This document shows, in pieces, positions 5,772 through 6,027 of a stretch of 6,027 bases of DNA. The notes below the pieces were generated by a model. It did not search any database, was not told where the DNA came from, and saw only the letters and a program-made list of their open reading frames with translations. The stretch spans positions 1 through 6,027 of the forward strand of contig JACQVM010000333.1 of the NCBI GenBank assembly GCA_016209785.1, given 5' to 3'. Source of the DNA: Candidatus Melainabacteria bacterium (GTDB taxonomy: Bacteria > Cyanobacteriota > Vampirovibrionia > Obscuribacterales > Obscuribacteraceae). Position 1 is the stretch's first letter. Every line of letters starts with the position of its first letter. A program made the position numbers and the translations under genes.

Positions 5772-6027
5772 TCACTCCTGGTCAGCCTTTGGCTCTATGA
5801 GAACCGGCTTTCCCTTCTGGGAGTGAGGCGAGAGGATCATTATAACAGTCTTGCCCTCCAGTCTTGGCTCCCTGTCAATGATTGCTAAATCTTTGAGATC
5901 ACCAACAAATCTTTCCATCAATTCTGTGGCTAGATTTGCATGCTGCACCTCACGACCTCTCAGCATAATTAGGACCTTAATCTTATCGCCCTCATTGAGA
6001 AACTTCTGAGCACTTCTTACCTTAACC
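5772..6027 (-). CDS. infC: Translation initiation factor IF-3, C-terminal domain (5' part outside window)
   Basis: IF-3 binds the 30S subunit, prevents premature 50S joining and proofreads the start codon and initiator tRNA. The frame is open to the right edge and gives 84 residues before TGA 5772-5774. These cover most of the C-terminal domain: VKVRSAQKFLNEGDKIKV, then LRGREVQHANLATELMERF, and near the end RLEGKTVIMILSPH. All match the IF-3 pattern. The tail after SPH is polar and charged (KGKPVLIEPKADQE). The N-terminal domain, start codon and any leader regulation lie outside the window. Confidence 0.94.
   Translation of the reverse strand, partial: VKVRSAQKFLNEGDKIKVLIMLRGREVQHANLATELMERFVGDLKDLAIIDREPRLEGKTVIMILSPHSQKGKPVLIEPKADQE

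Noticed and set aside
1..6027. tRNA, CRISPR array, insertion sequence or attachment site
   Set aside because: No cloverleaf, regularly spaced direct repeats, transposase motifs or flanking terminal repeats were seen when reading both strands.

Overview
The window comes from a bacterial chromosome. It holds one long minus-strand gene series that enters at the right edge and a short plus-strand series that enters at the left edge. The two meet tail to tail at 840-843. The L20 protein, with its [12 protein letters not shown] core, and the C-terminal half of TatC, with FQLP and a KLFGR end, look cyanobacteria-like. The window shows no photosynthesis gene. My best guess is a cyanobacterium-related lineage, possibly a non-photosynthetic one (Melainabacteria/Vampirovibrionia type), but this rests on remembered similarity and is weak.

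Right part (about 3378-6027, read right to left): the translation cluster infC (3' end only), rpmI (L35) and rplT (L20). A SpoU/TrmH-family RNA 2'-O-methyltransferase follows, then tatC, the core of the twin-arginine translocase. Gaps are short (30-41 nt) except for 124 nt between rpmI and rplT, which carries two mutually exclusive hairpins.

Middle part (840-3194, same strand): after a 183-nt gap with two tandem inverted repeats comes a three-gene cassette. Its members are a degenerate receiver-domain protein without the phospho-acceptor Asp, a small membrane metalloprotease of the M50 type with HELGH, and a 409-residue membrane protein with C-terminal TPR-like repeats. The membrane half of the last protein aligns without gaps, at a constant offset of 10 residues, to the M50 protein next door. 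Every expected metal ligand has been replaced. This protease/pseudoprotease-TPR pair is the most interesting item in the window.

Left part (plus strand): the last codons of an upstream reading frame, a strong ribosome binding site, a short frame broken by an in-frame TAA, and a five-helix membrane protein of unknown function that starts at TTG 292. Its stop codon overlaps the stop of the pseudoprotease gene. No RNA gene, insertion sequence, CRISPR array or origin was seen.
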